Assembly: GCA_937873425.1 (NCBI GenBank) | Contig: CALMYE010000014.1 | Span: forward strand, 1 to 64,000 | DNA length: 64,000 nt | Direction of reading: 5' to 3' | From: an uncultured Sphingopyxis sp. | Lineage (GTDB): Bacteria; Pseudomonadota; Alphaproteobacteria; Sphingomonadales; Sphingomonadaceae | Part shown: piece after piece, positions 8,345 to 17,920 of the stretch | Position numbering within the stretch: the first letter of the stretch is position 1 | Layout: every line of letters starts with the position of its first letter | The notes under the pieces: generated by a model | Databases searched by the model: none | What the model was told of the DNA's origin: nothing | What the model saw: only the letters and a program-made list of their open reading frames with translations | Program-made: the position numbers and the translations under genes

Positions 8345-8784
8345 CGCGTTGCCTTGAGTGCTTCAATCACCGCTGCGATCACAGCCGCATCGGCCCCGCG
8401 TCCGATCTTCACCGCCACGCCGTCAATCTCCAGCTCGACAGCACTGACTGTGGGACGCCGACGGCGACGGCCGCGCCTGGCGACAGGGGCTGGATCACCC
8501 GAAGGGAGCGGTTCGATCACCGCCGGCACGAACGCAGGCGTCGCTGGAAGCGTCAGCCCTTGGTCCTCCAGCTTCTTGCGCAGATCCCGGCGCCAAGCGA
8601 ATAGTTGCGACGGAGCAAGCCCATGACGGCGCGCCACCGCGCAGGCCGTCTCCTGACCCGAATAGCTCTCCGCGACGATCGACGCCTTTACCTCAGGCGA
8701 CCACTCCCGACGCTGGCCCGCACCTGTGAAAACCTCAAAACGCCGAACCACGCTGGTGCCAGCATCATCACATGTCATCATCAT
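8341..8784 (-). CDS. tnpA: IS66 family protein TnpA (Orf1, helix-turn-helix)
   Basis: About 147 residues. It has an IS66/IS3-type helix-turn-helix (REWSPEVKASIVAESY, then ARRHGLAPSQLFAWRRDL) and an extended basic tail (ARRGRRRRRP). Three consecutive ATGs (8784, 8781, 8778) could be the start; all follow a GGAGG. The frame stays open upstream to 8832 but without a better site. Coupled to tnpB by a 4-bp overlap. Confidence 0.9.
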   Translation of the reverse strand: MMMTCDDAGTSVVRRFEVFTGAGQRREWSPEVKASIVAESYSGQETACAVARRHGLAPSQLFAWRRDLRKKLEDQGLTLPATPAFVPAVIEPLPSGDPAPVARRGRRRRRPTVSAVELEIDGVAVKIGRGADAAVIAAVIEALKATR

Positions 8785-8870
8785 AGCATCAGCATCCTCC
8801 AGCCTGATCGGGCTAGCGAAAATCGACGCCACGCTTCACTCCCGCAAGGTGGCAGGGAAACACCGGTTAC

Positions 8871-8878
8871 GGTGAGGC
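8871..8878. repeat. 8-bp target-site duplication of IS66 copy 2, right
   Basis: GGTGAGGC, identical to 6418-6425. Confidence 0.95.
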
Positions 8879-9557
8879 GATGCTCGATGCCGTTCTGCTC
8901 GCAGACACGGCCGAAGATATGGCCGATCCATCCCAGTGTGCCGCCCTGGTCACGCTGCACGAACTGCACGCCGTTGTCGGTCAGGATGGTGTGGATCCTG
9001 TAGGGAACCGTCTTGATCAGCACGCGCAGGAAGGCTGCCGCGGCGAGCTTGGTCGCCCGTCGATAGATGCGGGCGAACACCAGCTTCGAGGTGCGGTCCA
9101 CCGCGACATAGAGGAATCCTTTGCCGCCTTCGTAGCGCAGTTCGGCGATATCGATGTGGAAATAGCCGATCTCGTACTTCTTGAACTTCTTCGGCTTCTC
9201 GCGATCCGCCTTCGGCAATCGGCTGATCCCGTGCCGCTGCAGGCAGCGGTGAAGCGACGAGCGCGTCAGGTTCGGGATCACGTCCTTCAACGCGATGAAG
9301 ACGTCATCGAGCGGCAGCCGGGCCTGCACCCTGAGCGCCACGATCGCGGCTTCTTCCATCGGCGACAGCACGGTGCTGCGCCGTTCCTTCGGCCCCACCG
9401 GCATGTCCTCGACCGACGGCCGGCTGCGCCACTTGATCACCGTCTTCTCGTTGATCCCGTACCGCTTCGCGAGCTGCGCGACCGGAGCTTGCGATCGCTG
9501 TAGCTCCGCTCGAACGGCGTGCGTGGTCTTGGCGCTGCCGTGTAGAAGCTGGCCCAT
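8871..9557 (-). pseudogene. IS481 transposase, N-terminal part (split by IS66)
   Basis: About 229 codons of the IS481 transposase, up to the IS66 insertion. A helix-turn-helix region (residues about 20-45, AKRYGINEKTVIKWRSR) is followed by the integrase core with catalytic Asp residues in FHIDIAEL and ILTDNGVQF. The third catalytic residue lies in the detached piece at 6154-6417. Reading through the IS66 end adds an unrelated tail and then a stop. Confidence 0.93.
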
Positions 9558-9655
9558 AATCCCTCCCGCTGTGACGATGACAAGCTTACACCATCACATG
9601 CTGGGACTAAACACCTAGTCGTGACAACTGCCCAGCCCGAGATGAAGCGGGAATG

Positions 9656-10333
9656 TTATGGATGGCTCCCCTTCTGGGAGGGGCGGCAGCCGTACACAAA
9701 TAGATCCACAGCTTGCCTCATTCGGGCTGAAGAGGTTTCATTGTGACTGGTCACTCCCACTCCAAGAGCGGCCCGACGAAAAGGTGACAAAATGACGCTG
9801 GATATAAACTGCTCCGCAGCAAAATTCGCGTCTGACACCCTGATTTCTCCCCTCTCCTCGGCTTTGCGCAAAACCTCTGCCACCAATCTCGTCGTGCGTC
9901 CTACGCCGAATTCGTAAAGGTTTCGCGCTAAAGCGGGAAAACGTGCAGCCTCAGCCATTACAACGCGTTCCAACGCGACATGAATGTCGGTAAGCATCCA
10001 GGATAGCAGTTCATCGGACAGCTCTTCAAGCTCGGGCCGAACGTCGCCATGTTCGGGAACGTGCTGTTCGAGGAAGGAGAGCCGATCCTCGATTTCCCTG
10101 AGTATTACCGCCTCGAAAAGCAGCTTTTTGCTCCCGTAACGGGCGTACAAAGTGCGCTTGGAGATGCCTGCTTTTGCAGCAATCCGTTCCGCCGTTGAAC
10201 GACCGAATCCGTCGGCAAAGAAGACATCGCGGGCGACACGGAGAATTTTCCTCGAAAGTGCTTGCGAGGCTTGTCGAGTAGGCCTCCCTGTTCGTCCGGA
10301 AGCTTGTTCTTTGGTTTTTTGGGTCGACGTCAT
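9656..10333 (-). CDS. TetR/AcrR family transcriptional regulator
   Basis: 225 residues. The N-terminal DNA-binding domain (about 25-75) carries the typical helix-turn-helix TAERIAAKAGISKRTLYARY; the C-terminal part is an all-helical ligand domain with an AefR-like feel. A basic leader precedes the domain. It lies downstream of, and on the same strand as, the acyl-CoA synthetase gene, so it may control that gene. It might also be the regulator of the Mla operon, from which it is now separated by the IS481/IS66 insertion. No operator could be assigned. Confidence 0.92.
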   Translation of the reverse strand: MTSTQKTKEQASGRTGRPTRQASQALSRKILRVARDVFFADGFGRSTAERIAAKAGISKRTLYARYGSKKLLFEAVILREIEDRLSFLEQHVPEHGDVRPELEELSDELLSWMLTDIHVALERVVMAEAARFPALARNLYEFGVGRTTRLVAEVLRKAEERGEIRVSDANFAAEQFISSVILSPFRRAALGVGVTSHNETSSARMRQAVDLFVYGCRPSQKGSHP

Positions 10334-10504
10334 GCCTCATCTTGGCCATACCTTGTCCGCGCTGCAAGCGTAGAGCGCTTTGCATTGTATAGCCCGCCCC
10401 CGCGAGATTGCCCGGGCTTATGCAAGACCCACGAGGCCCGCTGAACTTTGCCTGCCTGAAAGGATCGCTGCCGTTCGCAGGGAATGGACGCAGTGTGATC
10501 TCAT

Positions 10505-12118
10505 CTAGGCGAGTTGGTTACGATACGCTTCGCGTAAGGCCTTTTTGTCGATCTTTCCCGTTGCAGTGAGCGGTACTGTCGCGAACAGGATGTCGTCCGG
10601 CAGCCACCAACGAACAACCTTCGTCTCCAGATGCGCGCGAATTGCGTCGGCTGTGACGGCTTGACCTTCATGCGTTTCAATCACGAGAAGGGGTCGCTCT
10701 TCCCATTTTGGATGATATACGCCAACGACCGCGGCGACCCGGACGCCGGGGTACCCAACCGCCGCATTCTCGATATCAATCGAGCTGATCCATTCGCCCC
10801 CGGACTTGATCACGTCTTTCGCGCGGTCGGTCAGCCGGAGAAAGCCGAAGCGATCGATCGTACCTATGTCCCCGGTGTCGAACCAGCCATCGCTCCCGGC
10901 GCCCTCAAAATCGGGGAAATAGCGATCGACGACCCACGGTCCGCGGACCTGGAGCGCACCCGCCTGCTCACCGTCCCAGGGGAGCGGCGTGCCATCGCCG
11001 TCGATAATGCGCAGTTCGATGCCAAATTGCATGCGACCCTGCTTCGTCAGCAGGAGATCGTTCGCGAAATCCTCGCCTTCGGCCATCAGGAGCGGGGAGG
11101 GCGTCGAAATCACGCCGAGAGGATTGGTTTCGGTCATGCCCCAGAGCTGGAGCACAGTGACACCATATTTGGCGCGGAATGTCTCGGCCATCGCCCGCGG
11201 GACGGCCGAGCCGCCAATCACGAGGCGCTTGAGATTGCCGACCCCCGTCCCCGTGGTGTCGAGATGAGCGAGGTACATGGTCCAGATCGTGGGCACACCG
11301 CCCGAAAAGGTGACGCCCTCTTCGTTGATCAGATCGGCGAGACTGGCACCGTCCATCCTGTCGCAAGGAAGCACTAGCTTGCAGCCGTTAATCGCTGCCG
11401 TGAACGGAAGTCCCCATGCCGTCGCATGATACATGGACGAGCAGGGCATGATGACATCAAAAGCGCTGAACCCGAAGGCACTGCTCAGACCGGCCGCCAT
11501 CCCGTGGAGAACGATTGATCGGTGGCTGTATAGGACGCCCTTGGGGTCGCCCGTCGTCCCCGAAGTGTAGCAAAGAAATGCGGCTGCCTTTTCATCGAAG
11601 CTCGGCCAGGTGAGGGCCCCGTCCTGGCGTGCCAGCAACGCTTCATAGTTCAACGCGTCAGCAACATCTGGCGCGGTCGCTCCGCGATCCGCGAGAAGGA
11701 CATAACGCTCGATACCTGGAAGGAGAGGGCGCAGCCGTGCGACGAGCTCGGCTAGATTGGGCTCGAAGAAGAGAATGCGGCTGCCTGCATGAGCGATAGT
11801 AAAGGCGATTTGCTCGTCGCTGAGACGCGGGTTGGCAGTGTGCAATACAGCGCCCATGCCCGGCGCCGCATAGAAGAGTTCGAGGTGGCGGTGCGTGTTC
11901 CAGGCGAGCGACGAGACGCGGTCGCCCGTTGCAATCCCGAGGACACCAAGGGCCTGCGCAGCCTGACGCGCACGCTGATCGCAGCGGTGCCAGTCATACC
12001 GCCAAACCGGCTCATCGACAGCCTTCGAGACGATCTCCCTCTCGCCGTGCGCGCGCGCGGCATATTCCAATATTCCGCTGATCAGCAGCGGCGCGTCCTG
12101 CATCAATCCCCGTAACAT
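10505..12118 (-). CDS. AMP-forming acyl-CoA synthetase (fatty acid--CoA ligase)
   Basis: 537 residues, the normal length for the ANL adenylating family. It activates a carboxylic acid with ATP to the acyl-adenylate and transfers it to CoA. The P-loop [17 protein letters not shown] lies near residue 180, the A5 motif WGMTETNP and the A7/A8 stretch WFDTGDIG follow, and the catalytic Lys is in GKIDKKALR near the C-terminus. The start is put at 12118 because GAAGGA lies 8 bp upstream and the protein then begins [12 protein letters not shown], typical of medium/long-chain ligases. The frame continues 13 codons further up without a site. The natural substrate is unknown. Confidence 0.93.
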   Translation of the reverse strand: MLRGLMQDAPLLISGILEYAARAHGEREIVSKAVDEPVWRYDWHRCDQRARQAAQALGVLGIATGDRVSSLAWNTHRHLELFYAAPGMGAVLHTANPRLSDEQIAFTIAHAGSRILFFEPNLAELVARLRPLLPGIERYVLLADRGATAPDVADALNYEALLARQDGALTWPSFDEKAAAFLCYTSGTTGDPKGVLYSHRSIVLHGMAAGLSSAFGFSAFDVIMPCSSMYHATAWGLPFTAAINGCKLVLPCDRMDGASLADLINEEGVTFSGGVPTIWTMYLAHLDTTGTGVGNLKRLVIGGSAVPRAMAETFRAKYGVTVLQLWGMTETNPLGVISTPSPLLMAEGEDFANDLLLTKQGRMQFGIELRIIDGDGTPLPWDGEQAGALQVRGPWVVDRYFPDFEGAGSDGWFDTGDIGTIDRFGFLRLTDRAKDVIKSGGEWISSIDIENAAVGYPGVRVAAVVGVYHPKWEERPLLVIETHEGQAVTADAIRAHLETKVVRWWLPDDILFATVPLTATGKIDKKALREAYRNQLA

Positions 12119-12332
12119 GCTGCATCCTTCTTCGCCCCACTGCGGCGTCGCGTGCAAGGTTCCGCCCCTCGGGTATGATTGCCGCGCGGGCTGTCAATAA
12201 CCGTCATCATTTTGGTCCAGCGGCAAACTCCACGTGCCGCGTTTCCATTCGGCCAGCAATTCTCAATGATCATATTGCAGCGGCACGGCCTAGGTTCGAT
12301 CGGCCCCGACATGTTTTCGGCCGCGTTTCAAA

Positions 12333-13346
12333 TTAGTCACTCGCCGCTTTCAGCAACAGTGACAGGAACCGCCAATCGGACCAATCGCCTTTTTCCCCCG
12401 CCGCCAAAGCCGCCAGATCGAGTTTCGCCTGCCTAACGATTGTAAGCCGAAGCGACGGAATGATATAGAGGCGTTGATCGCCCGCGCCGGCGGCGACGAC
12501 CATATCCGCCGGGAGTTCGTTGGCATGACTGGTGATATCGGTGGACCGGGTAACAATATCGACAGCCGGCGTGCTACGGGGCAACCACCAGGTGAGACCG
12601 TAGGCCGGATTGGCCTGGCTACCCTTGAACAGCTCGGCGAACGCCAGTTCATCGACAAGCGGCTTGCCGTCGAGCTTCCCACCGCCGCGGACGAACTCGC
12701 CGATCTTCGCCCACTCGGACGCTGCCAGCACGAGGCCCTGCGGCATGAGCGGTGCGCCATCGGGGCCGCTGCGCCAACTGCCTATGGTAACCCCAAGCGG
12801 AGTGAGAATGCGCCGCTCCACATAATGGCGAGCGTTGCCGTCTTGGCCCTTGGCAACGAGCTTGCGCCGCATGATCTCTCCAAAGATTTGCATCGGGGCG
12901 GGACCATATTGGAATTTGCTGCCCGGCGCCGCCGTGAGCGGTGCCTTCACCGAGTCCAGATACCCTTGGGCCCTGCCGACGGTCGATGCCTGGCCGCCCG
13001 TCATCGACAGCAATTGCCGAAGCGTGATCTGTTCCTTTTTGGGGTCGCCCCTCCATTCAGCGAGTGTCTCCGATGCCCGCTCGTCGAGGGTTAGAAGTCC
13101 ATCCTGTGCGCCCGCCGCCGCCATCAGCCCGACAAGGCTCTTGGTGCCCGACCAGAGTTCCTGCGGCGTCGCGATGTCTGCCGATCGGCAGCGCACTTTG
13201 CCATCTTCAAGTATCAGCAGCGCAACGCCGGAATTAGCCTCAGAATAGGCGATCGCTTCGGCACAGCCGGGAAGAGGGGCGGGTTCGCCTGCCGCGGCTG
13301 GCTGTGCCGCAACCGCGGCTGCGAAAAAGAGGATGGTGCGCTTCAA
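12333..13346 (-). CDS. Serine hydrolase, class C beta-lactamase family, secreted
   Basis: 337 residues with a signal peptide (residues 1-19, cleavage near AAAG). The SxxK nucleophile motif is SGTK at about residue 66-69 and a YGPA motif replaces the usual YxN near residue 147. Family members include DD-peptidases, esterases and amidases; a true beta-lactamase role is not implied. The start is a TTG with GGAG 7 bp upstream. It is divergent from the GntR gene, and a 14-bp palindrome lies about 40 bp upstream, so it is probably part of the GntR regulon together with the TonB receptor locus. Confidence 0.88.
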   Translation of the reverse strand: MKRTILFFAAAVAAQPAAAGEPAPLPGCAEAIAYSEANSGVALLILEDGKVRCRSADIATPQELWSGTKSLVGLMAAAGAQDGLLTLDERASETLAEWRGDPKKEQITLRQLLSMTGGQASTVGRAQGYLDSVKAPLTAAPGSKFQYGPAPMQIFGEIMRRKLVAKGQDGNARHYVERRILTPLGVTIGSWRSGPDGAPLMPQGLVLAASEWAKIGEFVRGGGKLDGKPLVDELAFAELFKGSQANPAYGLTWWLPRSTPAVDIVTRSTDITSHANELPADMVVAAGAGDQRLYIIPSLRLTIVRQAKLDLAALAAGEKGDWSDWRFLSLLLKAASD

Positions 13347-13383
13347 GATCCGACTCCGATTTTCCGATGCTTGTCATTCTCCA

Positions 13384-13421
13384 TATTATCGATAATAAAT
13401 TCATTCGCAATCATCGATTGC
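13384..13421. promoter_or_regulatory. Putative GntR operators in the divergent promoter region
   Basis: A perfect 14-bp palindrome TATTATCGATAATA (13384-13397) is followed by a second inverted repeat, GCAATC-ATC-GATTGC (13407-13421). The 12-bp core ATTATCGATAAT recurs at 15586-15597 in front of the TonB receptor gene. The AT-rich block stands out from the GC-rich surroundings. Assignment to the adjacent GntR protein is inference. Confidence 0.7.
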
Positions 13422-13479
13422 TCGTGTGCGCTGCCCGATTAGGATGGCGCCGCGAGCAGGGAAAGCCGAACGGAGAGAC

Positions 13480-14220
13480 ATGGCCGCGACGAAGACCGAC
13501 GACGACAGCGCGCCGACGCAGGACCGCGTGATCGCGCGCCTTTTGACCGACGACATCGTCGAATGGCGGATTCCGCCCGGATCGTGGCTGCGCGAGCGCG
13601 AAATCGCCGCGCGCTTCGGAGTGAGCCATGCGCCGGTGCGCGAGGCGTTCCGGCATCTCGCGCGGATCGGGCTTGTCAAGGTCGTGCCGTGGCGCGGCAC
13701 CTATGTGATCGATATCGACGAGCATGCTGCGAACGAGGTCTATGAACTGTGGAAATCGCTGTTCGGCGTCGTTTGTCGCCTTGCGGCCGCCGAAATGACC
13801 GACCGCGACGGGCGCGAACTGATGCACCGGCTTGTCGAATATAAGGATGTCACCCAGCGCACCGACAATACGTTCGAGCATATCAAGGTCTCGAACCGCA
13901 TCGGTCGCTTTATCGCCAAACGCAGCAATGCGCCGCTCGCGCTCGAGCTCCTCGATCGGGTCGCGCTGCTCGCGCGCTGGCAGCACAATGTCTATACTGA
14001 CAGCTATATCGAGACGCATGGCAACGAGGCGGCGAAGCGATCGGCCATCCTCTACGACGCGCTTTGCCGCCATATCGTCGCGCGCGATGGCGATGCCGCC
14101 GATGCGGTGGCGCGCGATCTGATCGGGGTTACTCAGAATAGTTTTGGGCGCGCACTCGAGGAATATAAGGCCCGCCACGCAAAGCCTAAGCCCAGCCGCC
14201 GCCGCGCAAAAGTGACATGA
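13480..14220 (+). CDS. GntR family transcriptional regulator (FCD-type)
   Basis: 246 residues. The winged helix-turn-helix at about 15-75 reads LREREIAARFGVSHAPVREAFRHL, typical of the GntR/FadR group, followed by an all-helical effector domain (about 85-225). Start 13480 has CGGAGAG 6 bp upstream; frames open earlier have no such site. It overlaps the next gene by 4 bp. It is probably the local regulator, acting as a repressor relieved by a small carboxylate or hydrolysis product; the ligand is unknown. Confidence 0.92.
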   Translation: MAATKTDDDSAPTQDRVIARLLTDDIVEWRIPPGSWLREREIAARFGVSHAPVREAFRHLARIGLVKVVPWRGTYVIDIDEHAANEVYELWKSLFGVVCRLAAAEMTDRDGRELMHRLVEYKDVTQRTDNTFEHIKVSNRIGRFIAKRSNAPLALELLDRVALLARWQHNVYTDSYIETHGNEAAKRSAILYDALCRHIVARDGDAADAVARDLIGVTQNSFGRALEEYKARHAKPKPSRRRAKVT

Positions 14221-15521
14221 GCCGTCTCCCGACCGACCGCCGCACCTTGCTTAAGGCGGGCCTCGCGGCGCCGATCGCATTGCAGGTTGACTCCGCTGCC
14301 GCTGTATCCCTGGATTTGACCATGTTCGGCCCCGGACGCCTCTTCGCCGACGTCCAAAGCTATGCCGAGGCCGGCAACAAGCAGTCGGGCGGCGCGGGCG
14401 ATCGCTGGACCGCCGACTGGACAGCGAAGCGGCTGTTCAGTGCCGGATTCGAAGTGGATCGCCAGACGTTTGACGTGCCTTGGTTCGAGGCGTCGCATTG
14501 CGAACTTACGCTCGGCGACCACACGATACCGCTCGTCGCACAGCCGCTCGCCGTCGAAACCGGCGAGGCCGGTCTCGCTGCGCCGCTGCGCCTCGCAGAA
14601 ATCCCTGAACGCCTCGACGGCGCGATCGCCGTCGTGCGCCTGCCTTTCCGCCGCTGGTCGAGCCTCGTAGATCGTGCAGTGCGCGAGCCGCTCGCCGATG
14701 CGCTTGCGCGCGGTGCGAACGGGGTCATTCTCATTACGACTGGGCCGACGGGCGAGGCCTTGCTCCTCAATGTCCCGGCCGGTCATCCTGTATCGGACAA
14801 GCCACTTGCCTTGCTCGCGCCGCGACTCGCCGCCCCGGTGATTGAAGCCGCGCGCCACGGTGCCGCGGCGAAATTAGCGCTTCGCGGGCGCGGTGGGATT
14901 CGGGCAGCGCAGAATATAATCGGGCGACGCGTTCGCTCCGGTCGCCCTTGGCTCGTCGTCTCTACGCCGCGTTCAGGCTGGACCGATTGCGCCGGCGAGC
15001 GGGGGCCGGGTATCGCGATGTGGCTCGCGCTTGCCGACTGGATGCCCCGAGCGTTTCCGCAACACAGCCTGCTCTTCCTGTGCAACAGCGGGCATGAATA
15101 TGAGAATCTCGGTGCGAGCCATATCGCCGACAAGGTGGGTCCAGCCCCCGGCGAGACCGCTTTCTGGTTTCATCTCGGCGCCAATGCGGCAGCACGTGAC
15201 TATCAGGAAATGCCGGGGCGCTTGCTGCCGCTGCCAAGCGCCGATCCCTATCGTTTTCTCATGACATCGCCCGAATTCGTGACGTGTGCGCGCGAGATAT
15301 TCAAAGGCCAGCCGGGGTTGGAAATGGCCTATCCTTCGGCGGAAGGCACAGCGGGCGAACTCTCGGAAGTGATAAAGGCCGGCTACGTGCGTCATGCCGG
15401 CATCTTTGGCGCACACCGTCATCACCACGCTGTGACCGACGATTTATCGACGGTCACACCTGACCCCCTTGCCGCTACGGCGCGGGGCGTCCGCGACCTG
15501 CTGAGCGCCGTCGTCTCTTAG
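14217..15521 (+). CDS. Tat-exported M28-like peptidase/hydrolase
   Basis: 434 residues. The N-terminus carries a twin-arginine motif (RRTLLKAG), so it is predicted to be exported folded. The middle (about 130-230) resembles a protease-associated (PA) domain; the C-terminal half has the general layout of M28 aminopeptidases, with STPRSGWTDCAGERGPGIA and NSGHEYENLGA at positions where M28 enzymes bind zinc. Not all canonical zinc ligands (H, D, E, D, H) can be placed, so it may be a divergent member. It overlaps the GntR gene by 4 bp. Confidence 0.7.
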   Translation: MSRLPTDRRTLLKAGLAAPIALQVDSAAAVSLDLTMFGPGRLFADVQSYAEAGNKQSGGAGDRWTADWTAKRLFSAGFEVDRQTFDVPWFEASHCELTLGDHTIPLVAQPLAVETGEAGLAAPLRLAEIPERLDGAIAVVRLPFRRWSSLVDRAVREPLADALARGANGVILITTGPTGEALLLNVPAGHPVSDKPLALLAPRLAAPVIEAARHGAAAKLALRGRGGIRAAQNIIGRRVRSGRPWLVVSTPRSGWTDCAGERGPGIAMWLALADWMPRAFPQHSLLFLCNSGHEYENLGASHIADKVGPAPGETAFWFHLGANAAARDYQEMPGRLLPLPSADPYRFLMTSPEFVTCAREIFKGQPGLEMAYPSAEGTAGELSEVIKAGYVRHAGIFGAHRHHHAVTDDLSTVTPDPLAATARGVRDLLSAVVS

Positions 15522-15585
15522 ACCAGCGAACCACCTGCAAAGACATTGCGCTTTCCGGCTTGACTTGCCGACGGTTTTGCACAAA

Positions 15586-15608
15586 ATTATCGATAATAAT
15601 TGCGATAA
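15586..15608. promoter_or_regulatory. Putative GntR operator upstream of the TonB receptor
   Basis: Contains the palindrome ATTATCGATAAT (15586-15597), identical to the core at 13385-13396, and a wider inverted repeat TTATCG (15587-15592) / CGATAA (15603-15608). It lies 20-42 bp before the receptor start codon, a position suited to repression. Confidence 0.68.
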
Positions 15609-15627
15609 CAAGATGGGGAGAGTGACC

Positions 15628-17865
15628 ATGGGACGCAGAGCGAACCTTCTTTTCTGCACGGCCGCGATTTGGGTAGCCGTCGCTCCGCCTGCTTTCGCTC
15701 AAGACGCACCGTCCGAAGCTCTTCCGGACGCGGCTGAAGCGGATGATGACGGCGCCATAGTCGTAACGGCGCGCCGCCGCGAAGAGCGGCTGGCCGATGT
15801 GCCGACCGCGGCGTCGGTCATCGATATCACGTCGCTCACCGATCGCGGCGGCGCCACGGGCAGCGGCGAACTCCTCGCCGATCAGCCAAGCGTTCGCTTC
15901 AACAATCTGAACTCGTCCGTCACGTCGGAGATCTCGATCCGCGCTTCGTCGACCGCGCGTGCCACCAATGGCGACCCGAGCGTCGGGCTCTATCGCAACG
16001 GTGCCTATATCGCCGGCGGTCCGGTGGGCGGTCGCAACTTCACGCGGCTCGACCTGCTCGACATCGGCCGCGTCGAGGTTCTGCGCGGGACGCAGGGCGC
16101 GCTGTACGGCCGCAACGCGGTCGGCGGCGCGATCAATATCATCTCGGCCGAGCCCGAATTCGATCTCTCGGGCTGGGCGAGCGCGCGCTATGGCTTCGAG
16201 AACAACAGCTTCCAGACGCAGGGCGCGATCAATGTCCCGCTCGCCGATGGCCTGGCGATCCGCATCAGCGGCGATCTCGTCGAGCAGGACAAGGGCTTCT
16301 TCTACAATCCCGACAACGACGTCTATTTCGACCAGCAGAAGGGCCACGGACTGCGCGGCCAGATCCGGCTGAAGCGCGGGCCGGTCGACGCGATCATCAC
16401 GGCCGAGACCCAGCGGCTGACCACGCCGACGATCCATTACCAGATATCCATTCCCGCGGGCACGCCAGGCTTTCCCGGCGGTTATACGCAGGATCGCTTT
16501 CGCTACCCCTGGAACACCGCGCCGCGCGCCAGCCAGGACGTGGACGGCCTTCAGGCGCTCGTCCGCGTGGATCTGGGCGGTGCCGACCTGACGTCGACAA
16601 CCTCCTTTCGCAAGCGCACGTCCGAATATGATCTCGACAATGACGCGATCAGCCCCGCCGAGCTGGCGCGTGCGCGCGCCGCGGGGCAGATCGGCGCTCT
16701 CACGCCGCTCGATGCCAGCACCGCGTCCTACGTCGTCGACACGACCGACAATTTTTCGCAGGATATTCATGTCAGCGGGGCGAGCGATCGCTTCACATGG
16801 CTGGTCGGCGCCGAAATGCTGTTGCTCGACAGCGATTTCTCGGTGGCGACGACGCGCACGCCGACGCTCGCCAATCCGTCGCCGGGCAATATCGCGCCCG
16901 CGCGGCTGCATTTCGAAAGCTATGCGGCCTATGGCTCGCTCGGTTTCGACATCACCGACAGCCTCAACCTGACCGGCGAACTGCGCTATACCCGCGACAG
17001 CCGGAGCATCTCGGCGCGGCTTTACGATTTGGGGACTGGCCTGCCCACCGGCGGGCCATCGCGGATCATCGACGACAGCATCAACGCCGACAATCTCTCC
17101 TACAATGCGACCCTCTCGTACAAGCTCACGTCGAACATCCTCGCCTATGGCAAGGTCGGCAGCAGCTATCGGGCCGGCGGGTTCAACACGCGCCTCTCCG
17201 ATCCGCGCGCGCCGAGTCCTGTGCAGGTGCTGTTCGGCAACGAAAACAGCACGTCTTACGAAGTCGGCATCAAGGGCAGTCCGATCCGCCGCGGCTATTT
17301 CGCAATCGCGGGCTATTACACCGAGCTTGAAGACCTGATCGCGCAGGTCGACGATGGCTGCGCGCTCACCAATCCGGCGTGCCCGATCGCCGCGGTCGCC
17401 TATCTAACCAACGCAGGCGATGCGAAAAGCTGGGGTATCGAGGCCGAATATAGCCAGGGCTTCGATCTCGGCGAAGGCAATGGCCGCCTCGCCTTGAGTG
17501 GCTCGCGGCAAGAGGGCAAGGTCAAGAGCGGCCGCTATGACGGGCTGGACCTTGCGCAGGTTCCCGACTGGCTCGCCTCGGCCAACCTCAATCTGCGCTA
17601 CCCGGTCACCAAGGATGTCGCGCTGACCAGCAATGTCCTGATCAGTGGTCAATGGGGCGGCAAACAGGAGCTGACAGCGACCTCGGTCGACCTCGATGAT
17701 TATGTCCTCGTCAATCTTCGGGTCGGCGTCGACTTCGGCAAGATCAGCGTCAGCGCGTTCGCGAACAACGTCTTCGACAAGGTTTATTTCGTCGCGCAGG
17801 CGCCGACGATCAACCGGTACAGCCAGCCTCGCGTCGTCGGCGTCGAAGGACGCATTTCTTTCTAG
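15628..17865 (+). CDS. TonB-dependent outer-membrane receptor
   Basis: 745 residues. Signal peptide (about 1-25, AFA-Q), TonB-box-like region (GAIVVTARRREE), plug domain (about 55-170, with LDIGRVEVLRGTQGALYGRNAVGGAINI) and a long beta-barrel ending in Phe (RISF), all typical of the family. It imports a substrate across the outer membrane using TonB energy. The start at 15628 follows GGGGAGAG. Context with secreted esterases and hydrolases suggests it takes up an ester- or amide-linked natural product rather than a siderophore. Confidence 0.95.
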   Translation: MGRRANLLFCTAAIWVAVAPPAFAQDAPSEALPDAAEADDDGAIVVTARRREERLADVPTAASVIDITSLTDRGGATGSGELLADQPSVRFNNLNSSVTSEISIRASSTARATNGDPSVGLYRNGAYIAGGPVGGRNFTRLDLLDIGRVEVLRGTQGALYGRNAVGGAINIISAEPEFDLSGWASARYGFENNSFQTQGAINVPLADGLAIRISGDLVEQDKGFFYNPDNDVYFDQQKGHGLRGQIRLKRGPVDAIITAETQRLTTPTIHYQISIPAGTPGFPGGYTQDRFRYPWNTAPRASQDVDGLQALVRVDLGGADLTSTTSFRKRTSEYDLDNDAISPAELARARAAGQIGALTPLDASTASYVVDTTDNFSQDIHVSGASDRFTWLVGAEMLLLDSDFSVATTRTPTLANPSPGNIAPARLHFESYAAYGSLGFDITDSLNLTGELRYTRDSRSISARLYDLGTGLPTGGPSRIIDDSINADNLSYNATLSYKLTSNILAYGKVGSSYRAGGFNTRLSDPRAPSPVQVLFGNENSTSYEVGIKGSPIRRGYFAIAGYYTELEDLIAQVDDGCALTNPACPIAAVAYLTNAGDAKSWGIEAEYSQGFDLGEGNGRLALSGSRQEGKVKSGRYDGLDLAQVPDWLASANLNLRYPVTKDVALTSNVLISGQWGGKQELTATSVDLDDYVLVNLRVGVDFGKISVSAFANNVFDKVYFVAQAPTINRYSQPRVVGVEGRISF

Positions 17866-17920
17866 GTCGCGCTCCCGTCCGCGGCCTCCAGCCGCTGGTC
17901 GGGAAGGGTAGGAGGGCGCA

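Larger units (their letters stand above)
6426..8870. mobile_element. Complete IS66-family insertion sequence (copy 2)
   Basis: 2445 bp, inserted in the IS481 transposase gene. The ends are GTAACCGGTGTTT (6426 onward) and its reverse complement ending at 8870. It is flanked by a perfect 8-bp duplication, GGTGAGGC (6418-6425 and 8871-8878). It contains tnpA, tnpB and tnpC in the usual order on the minus strand. It is a different IS66 type from copy 1, with different ends and only moderate protein similarity, but it is close to the decayed copy 3 at 36776, which shares the same terminus. Confidence 0.96.
6155..9617. mobile_element. IS481-family element interrupted by an IS66
   Basis: The ends are about 30-bp inverted repeats: 6155-6184 begins TAGGTGTTTAGTCCCAGCAT and 9588-9617 is its reverse complement. 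Without the nested IS66 and its duplication the element would be about 1 kb, normal for IS481. The transposase is on the minus strand. I see no perfect direct repeat just outside the ends, so the original target duplication is lost or the flanks have been rearranged. Confidence 0.9.

Noticed and set aside
6149..9623. Target duplication of the IS481 element
   Set aside because: The bases outside the 30-bp inverted repeats (GAAACT and GTCGTG) do not match, so no duplication can be claimed.
12333..13346. Antibiotic-resistance beta-lactamase
   Set aside because: The SxxK fold is present, but the YxN and KTG motifs are not typical, and the context is an esterase/receptor locus; resistance cannot be inferred.
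15475..16911. 478-codon open frame antisense to the TonB receptor gene
   Set aside because: The sense frame has a signal peptide, plug and barrel; the antisense frame is an artefact of high GC and biased third positions.
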